A model generated the notes under the pieces. It worked only from the letters and a program-made list of their open reading frames with translations. It was not told where the DNA came from and did not search any database. This document shows, piece by piece, positions 43,101-58,100 of a stretch of DNA of 64,000 bases. Within the stretch, counting starts at the first letter, position 1. Each line of letters starts with the position of its first letter. A program made the position numbers and the translations under genes. The stretch comes from Paenibacillus sp. SYP-B4298 (lineage in GTDB: Bacteria; Bacillota; Bacilli; Paenibacillales; Paenibacillaceae), in the NCBI RefSeq assembly GCF_027627475.1, contig NZ_CP115484.1, positions 124,001 through 188,000 on the forward strand. Direction: 5' to 3'.

Positions 43101-46100
43101 TGAGCCTCGACGTCATGGAGAGCAGCGGCGGTCTGGAATGCGCCCTCGAATATGCCACGGCCTTGTTCAAGCAAGCAACGATGGAGCGTCTGGCGAAGCA
43201 CTTCGAGCAATTAGTTGCTGCTATTGTCGAGAATCCGGGCGCGAAGCTCGCAGCATTCAGCATCCTGACGGCGAAGGAGCAGGAGCAGCTTGAGCGCGTA
43301 TTCAATCCAGAGACGGCGCCGCCAGAGCTGGAGAAGACGTTCCATCAGTTGTTCGAGGAGCAGGTGGAGCGGAGCCCTGAGGCGACGGCGGTCGTGTATA
43401 CGAACCAGCGTCTCACCTACCGCGAGCTGAACGAGCGTGCGAACCGTCTGGCGCGTATACTGCGGGGGCAAGGAGTAAAGTCGGATCAACTGGTCGGCAT
43501 TCTGGCCGATCGGTCGGTGGAGCTGCTGGTCGGGGTGCTGGCGGTATGGAAGGCAGGCGGAGCCTATGTGCCGCTTGACCCGGATTATCCGTCCGACCGT
43601 ATCCGGTTCATGCTGGAGGATAGCGGCGCCGAGGTGCTGCTGACGCAGACACATCTGGCGGAGCGCGCGCAGGAGTGGCTGACGGAGGCGCAGACGCTAC
43701 AGGCTGTGCTGTGCCTGGACGATGAGACGCTGTACAGTGTAGGCGCGTCAGATGACCCGAGCCATCAGAATCTGCCGCATGTCAACGAGCCGGGCGATCT
43801 GGCCTATGTAATCTATACGTCGGGGACGACCGGACGGCCGAAGGGCGTCATGATCGAGCACCGCAGTCTGGTCAATACGGCGGACGGCTATCGCCGGGAG
43901 TACCGGCTGGGCGAGCTCCCGGTACGGCTGCTGCAACTGGCGAGCTTCTCCTTCGACGTGTTCGTCGGGGACATCGCGCGGACGCTGTACAACGGCGGAA
44001 CGATGGTCATCTGTCCGCAGGATGACCGGATCGACCCTGCCCGGCTGCATGCCTGGATTCGGGACGAGGAGATTACGCTCTTCGAATCGACGCCAGCGCT
44101 GATCGTGCCGTTCATGGGGTATATCGCGGAGCAGGGGCTGGAGCTCCCTTCGCTGCAATTGCTGATCACGAGCTCGGATAGCTGCAGCGTAGGAGATTAC
44201 CGCGAGCTGCAGGAGCGGTTTGGCGCGCAGATTCGCATCATTAACGCGTATGGCGTGACGGAAGCAGCGATCGATTCGAGCTACTACGAGGAGCCACTGG
44301 AGAAGCTGCCGCAGACAGGGAATGTGCCGATCGGCAAGGCGTGGCTGAATGCCCGGTTTGCGATTGTAGATGCGCATCTGAATCCGGTGCCGGTGGGCGT
44401 GCTGGGCGAGCTGTGCATTGGCGGCGCGGGCGTAGCGCGTGGCTACTGGAATCAGCCGGAGCTGACGGAGGAGAAATTCGTGCCGAGTCCGTTCGAGGCT
44501 GGAGAGCGTCTCTACCGGACGGGCGATCTGGCGAGATGGATGCCGGACGGGAACGTGGACTTTATCGGACGGATCGACCACCAGGCGAAAATCCGGGGCT
44601 ACCGGATCGAGATTGGCGAGATCGAATCGCAGTTGCTGAAGGCGGAAGGCGTGCGGGAAGCGGTCGTGGTGGTGCGCGAGGACGCAGGCGGGGAGAAGGC
44701 TCTGTGCGCGTACTACACGGCGGAGGGCGAGCGCAAGGCGAGCGAGCTGAGATCGGCGCTGTCGCAGGAGCTGCCAGGCTATATGATCCCGTCGTACTTT
44801 GTGCAGATGGAACGACTGCCGCTGACCGCGAACGGCAAGCTCGACCGCAAGGCGCTGCCAGCGCCGGAAGGCGGACAGCGGGGCGTGGAGCATGTGGCGC
44901 CACGAACTGCGCTGGAGGCGGAGCTGGTGCGCATCTGGCAGGAGGTGCTTGGAGCTGCGCAGGTGGGCATTCGCGACAACTTCTTCGAGCTTGGCGGCCA
45001 CTCGCTGCGGGCGACGACGCTGGTCAGCAAGATTCACAAGGAGCTGAACGTGGAGCTGCCGCTGCGTGAGGTGTTCCGCCACGCGACAATCGAGGACATG
45101 GCGGGAGCGATCACCCAGATGGAGCAAGCCACGCATGTGTCCATTCCTGCGGCTGAAGCGAGCGACTATTACCCGATGTCCTCAGCGCAGAGACGGCTGT
45201 ATATTTTGCGCCAGATGGCGGAGGTTGAACAGAGCTATAACATGCCGGGAGCGATGCTGCTGGAGGGGGCGCTCGACCGGGAACGGTTCGAAGCGGCGTT
45301 CGGCGCTCTGATCGCGCGTCATGAGACGCTGCGCACCGGATTCGAGCTGGTGGACGGCGAGCCGATGCAGCGCATCTACCCGCAGGTAGACTTTGCAGTA
45401 GAGTACAAGCAGGCGGCTAACGAGCGGGAGGCCGACGAGCTCGTGCGTGAATTTGTCCGACCGTTTGACCTTATGACACCTCCGCTGCTGCGGGTCGGCT
45501 TGATCGAGCTGAGGCAGGATCGCCATGTTCTGATGTTCGACATGCATCACATCATCTCTGACGGCATTTCGACGGATGTTCTGGTGGAGGAGTTCATCTC
45601 CCTGTATGCCGGGGAAGAGCTGCCATCGTTGCGCATTCAGTACAAGGACTATGCGGTATGGCAGCAGTCCGAGTCCCAGAAGGAGCGGATCAGGCAGCAG
45701 GAGGCGTACTGGCTGGAGCAGCTAGGCGGAGAGCTGCCCGTATTGGAGCTGCCGCTGGATTACGTGCGCCCTGCGGTACAGCAGTTCCATGGGCACACGC
45801 TGCATTTCCGGATCGATGCGCAGAAGGTCGAGGGCTTGCGCCAGATCGCAGCGGACAGCGGAGCGACGCTGTATATGGTGCTGCTTGCGGCCTATAACGT
45901 CTTGCTGCACAAGTATACGGGCCAAGAGGACATGATTGTCGGGACGCCGATTGCGGGCAGAACCCACGAAGACCTGCAGCCGCTGATCGGGATGTTCGTC
46001 AATACGCTGGCCATCCGCAGTTATCCAGCCGGAGCTAAGACGTTCCTCGCCTACTTGGAGGAAGTCAAGGAAGCGACCTTCGGAGCTTACGAGCATCAGG

Positions 46101-49100
46101 ACTACCCGTTCGAGGAACTGGTGGAGAAATTGGAGGTGACCCGAGATTTAAGCCGTAACCCGCTCTTTGACACGATGTTTGCACTGCAAAACACGGAAAA
46201 TAAGGAGCTTGCGCTCGAAGGGCTGCAACTGAAGCCGTATCCGAGCGAGTATACGGTGGCAAAATTCGATCTGATACTGGACATAACGGAGGGGATTGAT
46301 GATCTGGGGTGCAGCATAGAATATGCCACCTCCTTATATAGACAGGAAACGATGGAACGGATGGCCAAGCATTACGAGCAACTGCTCGGGGCCATCGTGT
46401 CTTCACCGCAAGCGACCCTGGCGACGCTCGGCATGCTGACGGCGCAAGAAGAGGAGCAGCTTCACCATGTGTTCAATGACACGGTAGCGGACTATCCGTC
46501 CGGGGCAACCATCCATCAATTGATCGAGGAGCAGGCAGAACGGACGCCGGAGCATGCGGCGGTCGTATTCGAGGGCAGCCAGCTCTCGTACAGGGAGCTG
46601 AACGAGAGAGCCAATCAGTTGGCGCGGACCTTGAGAGCGGAGGGCGTGCAGGTGGACGAGCCGGTCGGCCTCATGCTGGAGCGCTCACTGGAGATGATCG
46701 TCGGAATTCTCGCGGTATTAAAGGCGGGGGGCGCGTATGTGCCGATTGATCCCGAATACCCGGAGGAACGCATCCGCTATATGCTGGAGGATAGCGGCGC
46801 GAAGCTGCTGCTGGTGCAGAGCCGTCTGCGGGATCGTGTGGCCTTTGAAGGGAAGCTCATCACGGTCGATGACGAGCAGGCCTATGCCGAGGATCGTTCC
46901 AATCTGGAGCCGGTAGTCGGGCCGAATCATCTGGCTTATGTAATCTACACATCAGGAACAACGGGCAAGCCCAAAGGCGTAATGGTGGAGCATCACGGGC
47001 TGTGCAGCTTGAAGCTGATGTTTGCCGGCACACTGGGCATAACCGATCAGGATCGGGTCGTCCAGTTCGCCAGCCTCTCCTTCGATGCGGCGTGCTGGGA
47101 AATCTACAAGGCTCTGTTCTTCGGAGCCACCCTGTATATCCCGACGGCTGCGACGATTCTGGATGTTCCATTGTTCGAAAGCTATATGAATGAACACGGG
47201 ATTACAGCGGCGATTCTGCCTCCGACCTATGCGACCTACCTGAAGCCGGAGCATATGCCCCGCTTCAAGAAGCTGATTACAGGAGGCTCGGCGGTATCCG
47301 TTGAGCTGGTGAAGCAATGGAAGGACAAGGTGGCGTATTTCAATGCCTATGGCCCAACGGAAGCTTCCATCGTCACGTCGATGTGGACGGCTCCGTCAGG
47401 CGCATTCGAGCAAAAGTCAGTGCCGATCGGCCGCCCGATTGCGAACCATCAGATCTACATTCTGGATGCATACAACCAACCGCTGCCTGTCGGCGTGGCC
47501 GGGGAATTATGCATTGCGGGCGTTGGTCTGGCACGCGGTTATTTGAACCGTCCCGAGCTGACGGCGGAGAAGTTCGTCGATCATCCATTCGCTCCAGGGG
47601 AGCGCATGTACCGGACAGGAGACTTGACGCGCTGGCTGCCCGACGGCAATATCGAGTATTTGGGACGCATCGACCATCAGGTGAAAATTCGCGGTTACCG
47701 CATCGAGCTTGGCGAGATCGAGGAGCAATTGTTGAAGGTGGCACAGGTGCAAGAAGCGATCGTGCTTGCGCGCGAGGACGAGAGCGGACAAAATCAGCTC
47801 TGCGCTTACTTTGTGGCGCACGGGGTGCTGACGGCGAGCGAGCTGAGGGCGGCGCTGTCGCAGGAGCTGCCGGGCTACATGATTCCGTCCTATTTCATGC
47901 AGCTTGAGCAGATGCCGATCACGCAGAACGGGAAGATCGACCGCAAGGCGCTGCCCGCCCCGGAAGGCAATATGCATACCGGCGGGGAGTATATTGCACC
48001 GAGAAGCGAGGCGGAGAAGACGCTGGCTGCGGTCTGGAAGGCAGTGCTCGGAGCAGAGCGTATCAGCGTGACGGATCATTTCTTCGAGCTTGGCGGCGAT
48101 TCGATCAAGTCGATTCAGGTATCGTCACGGCTGCATCAGGCCGGCTACAAGCTGGAGATTCGCGACTTGTTCAAATACCCGACCGTTGCCCAGCTCAGCC
48201 ATCACATCAGGCCGATTGCCCGCATGGCCGATCAGGGCGAGGTGACCGGAGAGGTGGCGCTTGCTCCTATCCAGCGCTGGTTTTTTGAACAGCAATTCGC
48301 CGACCCGCACCACTTTAACCAATCGGTGATGCTCTATCGCAAGCAGGGCTTCAATGAAGCGGCGATCCGCAAGGTGCTGCAACGACTCGCTGAGCATCAT
48401 GACGCGCTGCGTATTGTCTTCCGCCAGACGGAACATGGATATCAGGCATGGAACCGGGGAGTCGGGGAAGGCGAGCTGTACAGCCTGGAAACGGTGGACC
48501 TCAAGGGAGTACAAGCAGGCTTGTATGAGCAGGCGCTCGAAGCCAGGGCGAATGACATTCAGAGCAGCATCAATCTCGAATCAGGGCCATTGGTGAAAAG
48601 TGGATTATTCCGCGGCGCGGACGGGGATCATTGGCTGATCGCTATCCATCATGGTGTCATCGACGGCGTATCGTGGCGGATTCTGCTGGAGGACATCGCG
48701 TCCGGGTATGAGCAAGCCGTGAAGGGAGAGGAGATCCGTCTTCCGGCGAAGACCGATTCGTACCGTGTCTGGACAGAGCAGCTTGCGGCCTATGCGCAAA
48801 GCCCGGCTATGAAGCGCGAGGAAGCTTATTGGCAGCGCATGGCGCAAACCGCTGTGCTGCCGCTGCCTAAGGATCAGGAAGCGGAGCTCTCCTTGCAGGA
48901 GGATAGCGAGACGATCACGATTCAGTGGAGCGCGGCCGAGACGGAGCTGCTGCTCAAGCAGGTTCACAAGGCGTACAACACCGAAATGAATGATATTCTG
49001 CTGACGGCGCTGGGAACGGCGATTCAGAGATGGAGCCGTCATGACCGGGTGCTGGTCAACCTGGAAGGTCATGGCCGTGAATCCATCCTGCCGGACATCG

Positions 49101-52100
49101 ATATTACGCGCACCGTGGGATGGTTCACAAGCAAGTATCCGGTGCTGCTGGAGATGGAGCCAGGCAAGGATATGTCCTACCGGATCAAGCAGACGAAGGA
49201 GATGCTGCGCCAGGTTCCGAACAAAGGGATCGGGTACGGCATATGGCGGTATTTATCGGAGCACACGGCGGCAGACGGATGGGGCGCGACGCCGCAGATC
49301 AGCTTCAACTACTTGGGTCAGTTCGATCAGGACCTGCAGCATAATGAGCTTGGCCTATCGCCGCTTGCCAGCGGGGCGCAGTGGAGCGGCAAGCAAGCCC
49401 GAAGCTATGTACTGGATATGAACGGAATGATTGCGGACGGCTCGCTGACGCTGGACCTTGGCTATAGCGGCAAGGAATACCGCAGGGAAACGATGGAGGA
49501 GCTGGCTTCATGCCTGCAGGAGAGCCTCCGCGAGCTGATCGCTCATTGCGCGGCGCAGGAGCGGACGGAGCTGACACCAAGCGATGTGCAGCTCAAGGGC
49601 TTGAGCCTGGAGGAGCTGGAGCAGCTTGCGGAGCAGACGCGCCATCTCGGACAGATTGAGAACATCTACGCGCTTACGCCCATGCAGAAGGGAATGTGGT
49701 TCCACAATACGATGGACCAGGATTCCGGCGCCTACTTCGAGCAGGCGAGATTTACGTTGCGAGGAGCGCTCCATATCGAGTGGTTTGCAAAAAGCTGGGA
49801 GGAGCTGGCGGTTCGTCATGCTGTATTGCGAACTAATTTCTATAGCGGCTGGAACGGGGAGCCGATGCAGATTGTGTTCCGCGACAGACGGATCGGATTT
49901 GCCTATAAGGACTTGACGGGCCTTCAAGCGGCTGAGCAGCAAGCGCAGATCGATCAACTGGAGCAAGATGATAAAGCGCGCGGGTTCGATCTGCAGCGGG
50001 ATGCGCTGGCGCGTGTAACGGTCATCCGCACAGCAGCCGAAAGCTGCCAGGTGCTCTGGAGCTTCCATCACATCCTGATGGACGGCTGGTGCTTGCCGCA
50101 GTTGACGAAGGAGCTGTTCGAGACATATTCCGCCTACGTTCAGGATTCAGGGCGGGAAGACGCTTCGGAACGTAATGCAACGCCAGTCTACAGCCAATAT
50201 ATTGAGTGGCTGGAGCGGCAGGACATGGAAGCGGCAGCCCGTTATTGGGCCGGGTACCTGGCAGGCTACGAGGGGCAGACCGTGCTGCCGCAGGCCAAGA
50301 CAGAGGGACGAAGCCCGGGGTATGCGCTGGAGCGCATCGTATGCGATCTGGGCAACGGCCTGAGCGAGCAGATGAGCCGTGTCGCCAAGCGGAACCAGGT
50401 GACCGTCAATACGCTCATGCAAGCGGCATGGGGCGTCATGCTCCAGAAATATAACGGCACCGGCGATGTCGTATTCGGCAATGTGGTGTCAGGAAGACCG
50501 GCGGAAATACCGGGGATTGAGGAGATGATCGGACTCTTCATTAACACGATCCCGCTGCGCGTCGCTTCCGAGCCGGATATGAGCTTTGCCGAAGTGATGG
50601 GAAGATTGCAGGAGCAGGCATTGGAATCCGGTCGTTACGACTATTATCCGCTGTATGAGATTCAGGCCCAGAGCACGCAGAAGCAGGACCTGATCAGCCA
50701 TATTATGGCGTTTGAGAATTATCCGGTCGATGAGCAGATGGAGCAGGCTGGACAGGAGGACAGCGGAAGGCTGGCGATTGCTGATGTTGAGATGGCCGAG
50801 CAGACGAACTATGACTTCACGCTGACGGTGCTTCCCGGAGACAACATCCAGTTGCATCTGGATTACAATGCCCATGTGTATGATCGGGCGGACATGGAGC
50901 GGCTGAAGGGGCATCTGGTCTATATCTTCGAGCAGATCGTCGACAATCCGCTGGCTGCTGTAGGAGAGCTGGAGCTGGCGACAGCCGGGGAGAAAGCCGA
51001 AATTGTGGAGCGGTTTAATGACACGGCGACAGAGTATCCTCGGGACAAGACGCTTCATCAGTTGTTTGAGGAACAGGCGCAGCGGCGCCCGGATGCGGTG
51101 GCGCTGGTGCTTGAGGATCAGCAGTTCACCTACGGCGAGCTGAATGAGCGGGCCAACAAACTGGCGAGGACGCTGCGAGCTCAGGGCGTTGACAAGGATC
51201 ATCTGGTCGCTCTGATGGCAGAGCGCTCCATGGAGATGATTGTGGGGATGCTGGCGATTCTCAAGGCCGGGGGAGCCTATGTGGCGATCGACCCGGAATA
51301 TCCGGAGGAACGCATCCGCTACATGATTGAGGATTCGGGAGCCCAGGTGATGCTGGCGCAGCGCCAGTTGCGCGAGCGCATTCCCACAGAGCGCACACTC
51401 ATCTTCCTCGACGATGAGCAAGCGTACAGCGGCGATGGCTCCAATCTGGAGTCCGGCAACGAGGCGACTGACCTCGTGTGCGTCATTTATACATCCGGCA
51501 CAACGGGCAAGCCGAAGGGCAATCTGACGACCCATCGCAACCTGATGCGGATTGTTCGCAATACGAATTACATTGAGATTACAGACCAGGATCATGTGTT
51601 GCAGTTGTCCAGCTACTCCTTCGACGGATCAGCCTTTGATATCTTCGGGGCGTTAACCAATGGAGCCAGACTCGTTCTGGTGCCGAAGGAAACGATGCTG
51701 GACGTCGAGCAATTGGCGAGTCTGATCGAACGGCAGCACATCTCGGTGATGCTGATTACAACCGCGTTCTTTAATGTGCTCGTTGACGCGAATGTCCATT
51801 GCTTGCGCCACCTGCGGGTGATCCTGTTCGGGGGCGAGCGGGTGTCCGTCAGTCATGTGCGCAAAGCGCTCAGCTATATCGGCCCAGGCAAGCTCAAGCA
51901 TGCCTACGGGCCGTCGGAGAGTGCGGTCTATACGACCTGGCTGGACGTGAATGAGGTGAGCGCGGATGCCGTGAACATCCCGATCGGACAGCCGCTCAGC
52001 AACACGACGGTCTATATCGTTGACGCCCGGAACAAGCTGCAGCCGATTGGCGTTGCCGGGGAGCTGTGCGTAGGCGGAGACGGACTGGTTCGCGGCTACT

Positions 52101-55100
52101 TGAACCGTCCCGAGCTGACGGCAGAGAAATTTGTGGACAACCCGTTCGCGCCTGGCGAGCGGATGTACCGGACGGGCGACCTGGCCAGATGGCTGCCGGA
52201 CGGCACGATCGAGTACGTGGGCCGGATCGATGATCAGGTGAAAATCCGCGGCTTCCGCATCGAGCTGGGCGAGATCGAATCCCATCTGCTCAAGGTGGAG
52301 CCGATCGAGAAGGCGACGGTCGTGGTTCGTGAAACCGAGGGAGGCGAGAAGCAGCTCTGCGCGTACTTCGTAGCGGGCAGCGAGCTTGCGGCAAGCGAGC
52401 TGAGAAGCGCCCTGTCCCAAGAGCTGCCGGGCTATATGATCCCGACGTACTTTGTGCAGCTGGAGCAGATGCCGCTGACGACGAACGGGAAGGTGGATCG
52501 AAGAGCGCTTCCAGCTCCAGAGGACAGCATGCAGACGGGGATGGACTATGTGGCGCCGCGCACGCTGCTGGAGGCGAAGCTGGCGCACATCTGGCAGGAC
52601 GTGCTGGGGCTGGAGAGAGTCGGCGTCCAGGATAACTTCTTCGAGCTTGGCGGCCACTCGCTGCGCGCCACGACGCTCGTTGGCAGAATTCACAAGGAAT
52701 TGAACGTCAGACTGCCGTTAAAGGACGTATTCAGATTCCCTACCGTCGAGGAGCTGGCGACAGCGATCGGCATCATGGAGCAGCAGGCTTACAGCTCCAT
52801 CCCGGCGATTGAAGCCAGAGAGCATTACCCGGTATCGTCCGCGCAGAAGCGGCTGTACATCCTGCACCAGCTCGAAGGGGCGGAGCAGAGCTACAACATG
52901 CCAGGAGCGATGCTGCTGGAGGGAAGGCTTGAACGGGAACGATTCGAAGCGGTGTTCCGCGCGCTAGTCGCACGGCACGAGACACTGCGTACCGGCTTCG
53001 AGCTTGTAGACGGTGAACCGGTGCAACGGATCTACCCGGATACGGAGTTTGCGGTGGAGTATATGGAGAGCAGCGAAGCAGAAGCGGAGCGCAAGGTGCG
53101 CGAGTTCATCCGTGCGTTCGATCTGAAGCAGCCGCCGCTGCTACGCGTAGGCTTGATTCAACTGGCGGAGGAGCGCCACATCCTGCTCGTGGACATGCAT
53201 CACATTATCTCGGACGGCGTGTCTACGGATGTCCTCGTCGAGGAGTTCGCCCGCCTGTATGGCGGTGAGGAGCTGCCTGCGCTGCGGATTCAGTACAAGG
53301 ACTATGCCGTATGGCAGCAATCCGCCGCGCAGCGCGAGCGTCTGAGGGAGCAGGAAGCGTACTGGTTGAGCAAGTTTAGCGGGGAGCTGCCGGTGCTGGA
53401 GCTGCCGACCGATTATGCGCGCCCTGCTGTGCAGCAATACGAGGGTCATACGCTGCAGCTTCGAATAGACGCAGAGCTGAGCGAGGGCTTGAAGCGAATC
53501 GCGGCGGAGAACGGCGCGACGCTGTATATGGTATTGCTGGCGGCGTATACCGTTCTGCTGCACAAGTATACGGGCCAGGAGGATATTGTCGTCGGCACGC
53601 CGATCGCAGGAAGAACCCATGGCGATCTGCAGCCATTGATCGGGATGTTCGTCAATACACTGGTGCTTCGCAACAGCCCGGCTGGGGAGAAGACCTTCCT
53701 GTCGTATCTGGAGGAAGTGAAGGAAACGACGTTGGGTGCCTATGAGCATCAGGATTATCCGTTTGAGGAATTAGTGGAGAAATTGCAGGTGGCTCGTGAT
53801 TTGAGCCGCAGTCCGCTCTTCGACACGATGTTCTCGCTGCAAAATATCGAGAACAAGGCATTTGCGCTCGAGGGGCTTCGCCTGACCACGTTCCCGAGTG
53901 ACTACGGGATGTCCAAATTCGATCTGAGCTTTGACGTCATGGAGGATGACGATGGCCTGGAATGCGCCCTCGAATATGCCACCGCCTTGTTCAAGCAAGC
54001 GACGATGGAGCGATTGGCGAAGCATTTCGTGCAATTGGTGACTGCTATTGTCGAGAATCCAGGCGCGAAGCTCGCAGCATTCGGCATCCTGACGGCAGAG
54101 GAGCAGGAGCAGCTTGAGCGTGTATTCAATCCAGAGACGGCGCCGCCGGAGCTGGAGAAGACGTTCCATCAGCTATTCGAGGATCAGGCGGAGCGAAGCC
54201 CTGAGGCGATGGCGGTCGTGTATACGAACCAGCGTCTCACCTACCGCGAGCTGAACGAGCGTGCGAACTGTCTGGCACGCAGGCTGCGGGGGCAAGGGGT
54301 GAAGCCGGATCAACTGGTTGGCATTCTGGCTGATCGGTCGGTGGACCTGCTGGTCGGGGTGCTGGCGGTATGGAAGGCAGGCGGAGCTTATGTGCCGCTC
54401 GACCCGGATTATCCATCCGACCGCATCCGGTTCATGCTGGAGGACAGCGGCGCCGAGGTGCTGCTGACGCAGACGCATCTGGCGGAGCGCGCGCAGGAGT
54501 GGCTGACGGAAGCGCAGACGCTGCAGGCTGTGCTCTGTCTGGACGATGAGTCGTTGTACAGCGAAGGAACGGCAACGAAGCGAATCGGAACCGAGTCAAA
54601 TGCAAGCGTGCCGGGCCCTGTTCTCGGGCAGGACGGCACGGATGACCCGAGCCATCAGAATCTGCCGCATGTCAACGAGCCGGGCGATCTGGCCTATGTA
54701 ATCTATACGTCGGGAACGACCGGACGGCCGAAGGGCGTCATGATCGAGCACCGCAGTCTGGTCAATACGGCGGACGGCTATCGCCGGGAGTACCGACTGG
54801 GCGAGTTCCCGGTACGGCTGCTGCAACTGGCGAGCTTCTCCTTCGACGTGTTCGTCGGGGACATCGCGCGGACGCTGTACAACGGCGGAACGATGGTCAT
54901 CTGTCCACAGGATGACCGGATCGATCCTGCCCGGCTGTATGCCTGGATTCGGGACGAGGAGATTACGCTCTTCGAATCGACGCCAGCGCTGATCGTGCCG
55001 TTCATGAGCTATATCGCGGAGCAGGGGCTGGAGCTTCCTTCGCTGCAACTGCTGATTACAAGCTCGGATAGCTGCAGCGTAGGAGATTACCGCGAGCTGC

Positions 55101-58100
55101 AGGAGCGGTTCGGCGCGCAGATTCGCATCATTAACGCCTATGGCGTAACGGAAGCAGCGATCGATTCGAGCTACTACGAGGAGCCGCTGGAGAAGCTGCC
55201 GCAGACAGGGAATGTGCCGATCGGCAAGGCGTGGCTGAACGCCCGGTTTGCGATCGTAGATGCGCATCTGAATCCGGTGCCGGTGGGCGTGCTGGGCGAG
55301 CTGTGCATTGGCGGAGCAGGCGTAGCGCGTGGCTACTGGAATCAGCCGGAGCTGACGGAGGAGAAATTCGTGCCGAGTCCGTTCGAGTCCGGGGAGCGTC
55401 TCTACCGGACAGGCGATCTGGCGAGATGGATGCCGGACGGGAACGTGGACTTTATCGGACGGATCGACCACCAGGCGAAAATCCGGGGCTACCGGATCGA
55501 GATTGGCGAGATCGAATCGCAGCTGCTGAAGGCCGAAGGCGTGCGGGAAGCGGTCGTGGTGGTGCGCGAGGACGCAGGCGGGGAGAAGGCTCTGTGCGCG
55601 TACTACACGGCGGAGGGCGAGCGCAAGGCGAGCGAGCTGAGAGCGGCACTGTCGCAGGAGCTGCCAGGCTACATGATCCCGTCGTACTTCGTGCAGTTGG
55701 AGCGACTGCCGCTGACCGCGAACGGCAAGCTCGACCGCAAGGCGCTGCCAGCACCGGAAGGCGGACAGCGGGGCGTGGAGCATGTGGCGCCACGAACAGC
55801 GCTGGAGTCGGAGCTGGTGCGCATCTGGCAGGAGGTGCTCGGAGCTGCGCAGGTGGGCATTCGCGACAACTTCTTCGAGCTCGGGGGCCACTCGCTGCGG
55901 GCGACGACGCTGGTCAGCAAGATTCACAAGGAGCTGAACGTGGAGCTGCCGCTGCGGGAGGTGTTCCGCCACGCGACAATCGAGGACATGGCGACAGCCA
56001 TCAGCCAGATGGAGCAAGCTGAGCATGTGTCCATTCCTGTAGCTGAAGCGAGCGACTACTATCCGCTATCCTCCACGCAGAAACGGCTGTACATCCTGCA
56101 CCAGATGGAGGAAGCGCAGCAGAGCTACAACATGCCGGGGGCGATGCTGCTGGAAGGGGAGCTTGACCGGGAACGGCTCGAAGCGGCATTCCGCACGCTG
56201 ATCGCGCGTCACGAGACGCTGCGCTCCGGGTTTGAGCTGGTGGGCGGCGAGCCAGTGCAGCGAATCCACCCGCAGGTGGACTTCGCGGTGGAGTACAAGC
56301 AGGCCGAAGATGAACAGGAAGCCGCTCGGCTCGTGCACAGCTTCATTCGCTCCTTTGAGCTTATGGCGCCTCCGCTGCTGCGGATCGGCTTGATCGAGCT
56401 GGGGCAGAGCCGCCATGTTCTGATGTTCGACATGCACCATATTATCTCGGATGGCGTGTCCATGGAAATTCTGGTGGAGGAGTTTGTCCGCTTGTACAGC
56501 GGGGAAGAGCTGTCGCCTCTGCGCATTCAATACAAGGACTATGCCGTGTGGCAGCAGTCCGAGTCGCAGAAGGAACGGATGAAGCAGCAGGAAGCGTACT
56601 GGCTGGAGCAACTGGGCGGAGAGCTTCCGGTGCTTGAGCTGCCGACCGATTTCGCTCGTCCAGTATTCCGCAGCTTCAAGGGAGATGCATACGAGTTCGT
56701 AATTGACGCGCGCAAGAGCGCGGCCCTGCGGCAGCTTGCCTCAGAGTCGGGAGCGACGCTGTATATGGTGCTGATGGCTCTGTATACGACGCTGCTTCAT
56801 AAATATTCCGGCCAGGAGGACATCATCGTCGGCTCGCCAATCGCCGGCAGAAATCATGGCGATCTGGAGCCGCTGATCGGAATGTTTGTCAACACGCTGG
56901 CGATTCGCAGCTATCCGTCCGGTGAGAAATCCTTCCGCTCCTTCCTGAAGGAAGTGCAGGAAACGACGATGCAGGCCTATGAACACCAGGATTACCCGTT
57001 CGAGGAGCTGGTGGAGCAAGTCCAGGTAACTCGCGACGTCAGCCGCAATCCGCTCTTCGACACGCTGCTGGTCATGCAGAACGTCGAGGAAGGGGAATTC
57101 GCAATTGACGGGCTGCGCCTGGCTCCTTTTGCGAATGAACGGTCGGTAGCGAAGTTTGATCTGACGCTGGAGGTTGCAGAGGACGCCGACAAGCTGGTAT
57201 GCGGCATCGAATACGCGACAGCGTTATACACGAGGGAGACGGTGGAACGGTTGGCGAAGCATTTCGACCAGCTAGTGGAGGCGGTCATCGAGACCCCGTC
57301 CGCGCCGATTGAAGCGCTGGACATGGTGACAGCGGAAGAGCGAATTCAACTGCTTCACGCCTTCAACGATACCGATGCGGATTATCCGCGAGAGCAGACG
57401 ATTCACGGGCTGTTCGAGGAGCAGGCGGAGCGTCATCCGGGTGCGGTCGCGGTCGAGTATGAGGACGAGCGGCTGACATACCGCGAGCTGAATGAGCGGG
57501 CGAATCGTCTGGCGCGCACCTTGCGCGGGCAAGGCGTAGGAGCGGATCAGCTCGTGGGCATTATGGCGGAGCGTTCGCCATCCATGGTGATCGGGATACT
57601 CGCGATCCTGAAGGCGGGCGGGGCCTATGTGCCGATCGATCCCGATTACCCGGAGGAGCGCATCCGCTATATGCTGGACGATTCGGGTACCCAGGTGCTG
57701 CTGCTGCAATCGCATCTGCAGGACAAGGCAGCCTTCGCAGGAGTGAGCCTGCTGCTGGATGACGAGCAGACCTATGCCGCAGACGGCACGAATCTGGCCT
57801 CGGTCAATGAGCCGCATGATCTGGCCTATGTCATCTACACGTCGGGCACGACAGGCAAGCCGAAGGGCACCTTAATCGAGCACAGGAACGTGGTGCGGCT
57901 GCTGTTCAACAGCAGGAACCTGTTCGACTTCGGCCCGGCAGATACATGGACGTTGTTCCACTCGTTCTGCTTCGACTTCTCGGTATGGGAGATGTACGGG
58001 GCGCTGCTGTACGGAGGCAAGCTGGTCATTGTTCCGCCGATGATTGCGAAGCACCCGGCGCAGTTCCTGCACTTGCTGAAGGAGCGCGAGGTCACGATCC

